Below are positions 62,201 to 64,000 of a DNA stretch of 64,000 nt, one piece after another. Every line of letters starts with the position of its first letter. Position 1 is the stretch's first letter. The stretch is from Chitinophagales bacterium (GTDB lineage Bacteria; Bacteroidota; Bacteroidia; Chitinophagales; Chitinophagaceae). Below the pieces are notes generated by a model that did not search any database, was not told the origin of the DNA, and worked only from the letters and a program-made list of their open reading frames with translations. Made by a program: the position numbers and the translations under genes. The stretch lies in contig JAATGQ010000120.1 in the NCBI GenBank assembly GCA_015654595.1, positions 1-64,000 on the forward strand, read 5' to 3'.

Positions 62201-64000
62201 ATCTTATAAATACATCGATGTGGATAGCAAGCGTAACGTCAGTCTCGATCTGCCGCTTACGATCGATGACATTCCCAACGTGTATATTACGGCGACCCTG
62301 ATCAAGCCCCACGAGCTTTCCGATATACCATTGACCGTAGCCCACGGCTACCAGTCCGTCAAGGTCGAGGCAAGGGACCGCCGTATCCCGGTAGAGATCA
62401 ACGCCCAGGCGTCGGTTCGCAGTCATACTCATCAGAAGGTGCGCGTTCATGCGGCTCCTGGCAGCATGGTCACTCTTGCTGCTGTCGATAACGGCGTGCT
62501 GCAGGTCTCCGACTTCGAGACGCCCGATCCGTATGAGCACTTCTATGCGAAGCGGGCTCTTGAGGTGAATGCCTATGATATCTATCCGTTGTTGCTGCCC
62601 GAGGTAAAGGCAAGTCTCAGCAGCACCGGCGGTGATGGGGAAAGCGATATGAAGAAGCGCGTCAATCCGATGCCGGCAAAGAGGATAAATATCCTTTCTT
62701 ACTGGAGCGGCATCGCGCAGGCCAATGGCAGCGGCGACGCAGAGTTCGAGTTCGATATTCCGCAGTTCTCCGGCCAGGTCCGTCTGATGGCCGTTGCCTA
62801 TAAGAACGAAAGCTTTGGTTCCAAGGAGTCTACCATGACCGTTGCCGATCCGATCGTGCTTAGCTCGGCGCTGCCGCGGTTCATGAGTCCTGGCGACACC
62901 GTCACGATGCCCGTTACGATCAGCAATACCACCAATGGCTCTGCCAGCGCCAGCGTAAAGTTGAGACTCAGCGGCAGTCTGCGTGCTATCGGCGATGGAC
63001 AGCAGTCCGTAAGCGTCAGTTCCGGCAGTGAAGGCCGCGCCGTCTTCCAGTTAGTAGCGCCTCCCGCTATCGGGGTTGGAAAAGTGGCCGTCGATGTCAA
63101 TGCTTTGGGTGAACATTTTACCGATGAAACAGAGATCGGCATCCGCCCTTCTGCTCCTTTGCAAAAGATAACGGGTGCTGGAGTGGTAACTGCCGGCAGC
63201 AGCCAAACGGTCAACTTCTCCGCCGGCGACTTTATCCCTTCCAGTATAGGGTATCAGCTGGTTGTCAGCAGATCGCCTGCGGCGCGTATGGGTAAATACC
63301 TCAGCTGGCTGGTGCAGTATCCCTATGGATGTACCGAACAGACCGTATCTGCCGCCTTCCCGCAGCTTTACTTTGGCGACCTGGCCAACCTGGTCCGCAG
63401 TCCGAATGTGGACGCGATGCAAAAGACCAATGCCAACAGCAATATCCAGGAAGCGATCCGCAAGATCAAGATGCGCCAGCTTTATAACGGCGGAATCACG
63501 TTGTGGGACAACGAGACGACAGAGGACTGGTGGGCTACGATCTATGCCGCTAATTTTCTGATCGAAGCGCAGAAGGCTGGATTTGATGTCGACAAGAATC
63601 TTGTTCCGACGATCCTGAGTTATATCAACAACAAACTTAAGAATCGCGAAACGATCCCCTATTACTACAACCGCGACCAGGTAAAGAAGATCGTCCCCAA
63701 ACAGGTGATCTATGGATTGTATGTATTAGCATTGGCCGGACAGCCCAATGTCAGCGTGATGAACTACTACAAGGCGAGTCCGTCGCTGCTTAGTCTCGAT
63801 TGTAAATACCTGCTGGCGGCGGCTTATGCTCAGGCAGGAGATAAGCGCAGCTTTCAGGAGTTTCTGCCTACCTCCTTTACAGGAGAAACGTCGGTGGCCC
63901 AGACGGGCGGGAGCTTCTACTCCGATATCCGGGACGAATCCATCGCGCTGGATGTATTGGTTGACGTTGATCCTTCCAACAACCAGATCCCCATCATGTC
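59253..64000 (+). CDS. YfhM-like alpha-2-macroglobulin lipoprotein with thioester, 3'-truncated by window edge
   Basis: Not in the ORF track because it has no stop inside the window. The ATG at 59253 opens a frame of 1582 codons to the edge. The signal ends in a lipobox (LALLFFSC, Cys20), so it is a lipoprotein. Macroglobulin domains follow, including FIYPERDIYRPGERVNFSV near residue 592. The active-site-like thioester GCTEQ is intact (YPYGCTEQ, Cys1360) and begins the helical thioester domain, which is cut by the window end. Proteobacterial homologues (YfhM/ECAM) are periplasmic protease traps paired with PBP1C; the divergent pbpC here fits that. Confidence 0.95.
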   Translation, partial: MRKLSGLSAIAILALLFFSCNRSLVKLDYTNARDEVPTLGNLVFRFDQSLIADSLLDQWDSTQYVSFEPKIPGRFRWEHNDELVFSPSQPLPPATTFKAVLNKDILQYSKFGRIKTGEDLVFHTPDLKLDGTNTTWVLQDDNGNNALPQIDLQFNYPVNPAALKDKLSIQIDGKPVNFGLQTLSASDRISLRLMNLKMEDKTIDAMVSIDKGLLPDGGTNGLKEKIEMSSPIPSPFVLAINDVSTEHDGETGTIHVKTSQQIIASTLASAISFNPAVKFTAEAVEDGFMIHSDNFDQSKSYALILAKGLRGRIGGVLHEEYSTNITFGELAPSISFANSKGIYLSGKGAQNIEVKIINVPRVKVVISKIYENNLLAANHYGYHPTETKTSTSTSTQGGESESEEGEEMSYTGSDDNSELTFGDVIYEQEIDTRSLPKTGSGGGHLLNMAIADKLPEFKGIYHIMIRSAKDYWVRDSRMVSLSDIGLIAKEGKEKILVFANSIKTAAAMTGVNVLAYGINNQLLGMGSTNAEGVAEITYSRKELTGFKPAMIIAKTADDFNYLPFTTTRVNTSRFEVGGQRTNASGLDAFIYPERDIYRPGERVNFSVIVRDRQWKSPGELPVVLKFLLPNGKEMKTFRKSLNAQGSLEGNVDIAQSAITGSYSLEVYSSNDVLLATQPFRIEEFVPDRIKVTAQLDKPYLSAGDISKLNIHAVNFFGPPAANRNYECEIQIKQKSFNPKNYRNFDFSLSDVSASFDKSVREGKTDEQGNAVEKYEVPDIFRNIGRLQATFYATVFDETGRPVSRSASVDIFTQQAFFGVGDDGYSYYSLNHPIEFPLIALDRNERVLNGASARVQVIKHDYRTILTKYGSYFRYESQRDDKLITTGTVSVSGENTKYTFTPVTPGDYELRISVPGSNSYVSRSFYSYGSWGGDNNSFDVNTEGHVDISLDKSGTYYTGESVRALFKTPFSGRMLVTMETDKVVSYKYIDVDSKRNVSLDLPLTIDDIPNVYITATLIKPHELSDIPLTVAHGYQSVKVEARDRRIPVEINAQASVRSHTHQKVRVHAAPGSMVTLAAVDNGVLQVSDFETPDPYEHFYAKRALEVNAYDIYPLLLPEVKASLSSTGGDGESDMKKRVNPMPAKRINILSYWSGIAQANGSGDAEFEFDIPQFSGQVRLMAVAYKNESFGSKESTMTVADPIVLSSALPRFMSPGDTVTMPVTISNTTNGSASASVKLRLSGSLRAIGDGQQSVSVSSGSEGRAVFQLVAPPAIGVGKVAVDVNALGEHFTDETEIGIRPSAPLQKITGAGVVTAGSSQTVNFSAGDFIPSSIGYQLVVSRSPAARMGKYLSWLVQYPYGCTEQTVSAAFPQLYFGDLANLVRSPNVDAMQKTNANSNIQEAIRKIKMRQLYNGGITLWDNETTEDWWATIYAANFLIEAQKAGFDVDKNLVPTILSYINNKLKNRETIPYYYNRDQVKKIVPKQVIYGLYVLALAGQPNVSVMNYYKASPSLLSLDCKYLLAAAYAQAGDKRSFQEFLPTSFTGETSVAQTGGSFYSDIRDESIALDVLVDVDPSNNQIPIM

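Noticed and set aside
1-64000. CRISPR arrays, tRNA/rRNA genes, transposases, integrases, prophage
   Set aside because: None seen. The tandem repeats found are degenerate, have no constant spacers, and no cas genes adjoin.

Overview
The window looks like chromosomal DNA of a Bacteroidota bacterium, most likely Chitinophagaceae or a close relative. The signs are a type IX secretion (T9SS)-like C-terminal domain, a SusC-type TonB plug motif, GIN/DUF2807 and SPOR proteins, a Bacteroidetes-style SecA, the ligase-associated DNA-repair gene set, and promoters of the form TTG/TTTG-N20ish-TAnnTTTG with weak Shine-Dalgarno sequences. G+C is about 50%. I see no rRNA, tRNA, CRISPR array, transposase or integrase. 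Most of the window is ordinary core and envelope gene content, with an accessory flavour in some intergenic regions and in the ligase cluster.

Layout. 1-3.2 kb: 5'-truncated uvrA and a deoxyribonucleotidase, ended by two strong hairpin terminators. 3.3-8.2 kb: a small T9SS-CTD-like protein, an outer-membrane barrel, rarA with a GNAT gene, and a divergent secreted trypsin-like protease. 8.1-14.9 kb: aspS translationally coupled to a small membrane protein, an MtfA-like peptidase, a DAO-type flavoenzyme, a GH18 lipoprotein and an EcsC-like protein. 14.9-21.3 kb: a giant alpha-2-macroglobulin with a thioester and an embedded SusC-like plug motif. 21.5-27.1 kb: a small Arg/Asp/His repeat protein, sucD, a YbhB/YbcL pseudogene absent from the ORF track, and a maeB-mlaE-mlaF run. 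27.5-31 kb: a putative secreted zincin, an M20 amidohydrolase, a SPOR protein and deoC. 31-35.4 kb: a two-gene operon of secreted amidohydrolase-fold proteins. 35.4-38 kb: a zinc metalloprotease cut by one in-frame TAA. 38-42.7 kb: secA and an XRE/S24 LexA-like regulator, separated by a structured, repeat-rich intergenic region.

42.8-52 kb (minus strand): the ligase-associated repair set (exonuclease, ATP-dependent DNA ligase, DEXH helicase, PdeM), split by a di-haem cytochrome c gene and followed by a histone-deacetylase-fold gene. All four repair proteins carry Ala/Pro/Glu-rich low-complexity insertions or tails, two of them backed by DNA tandem repeats. The exonuclease has Tyr in place of the Asp of its HxHxDH metal motif. 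52-56.4 kb: a type-1 periplasmic-binding protein, guaA, and a GIN lipoprotein with a small secreted protein. 56.5-64 kb: pbpC (PBP1C) divergent from a second, lipoprotein-type alpha-2-macroglobulin (YfhM-like). That gene runs off the right edge, so the ORF track misses it.

Recurring themes are envelope surveillance (two thioester macroglobulins, PBP1C, Mla components, secreted proteases) and DNA repair (UvrA, RarA, the ligase set, a LexA-fold regulator). I did not find a clearly new multi-gene system. The items most worth following up are the macroglobulin-plug fusion, the parallel low-complexity expansion of the four repair proteins with the altered exonuclease motif, the clean nonsense interruption of the metalloprotease, and the inverted-repeat element upstream of the S24 regulator.
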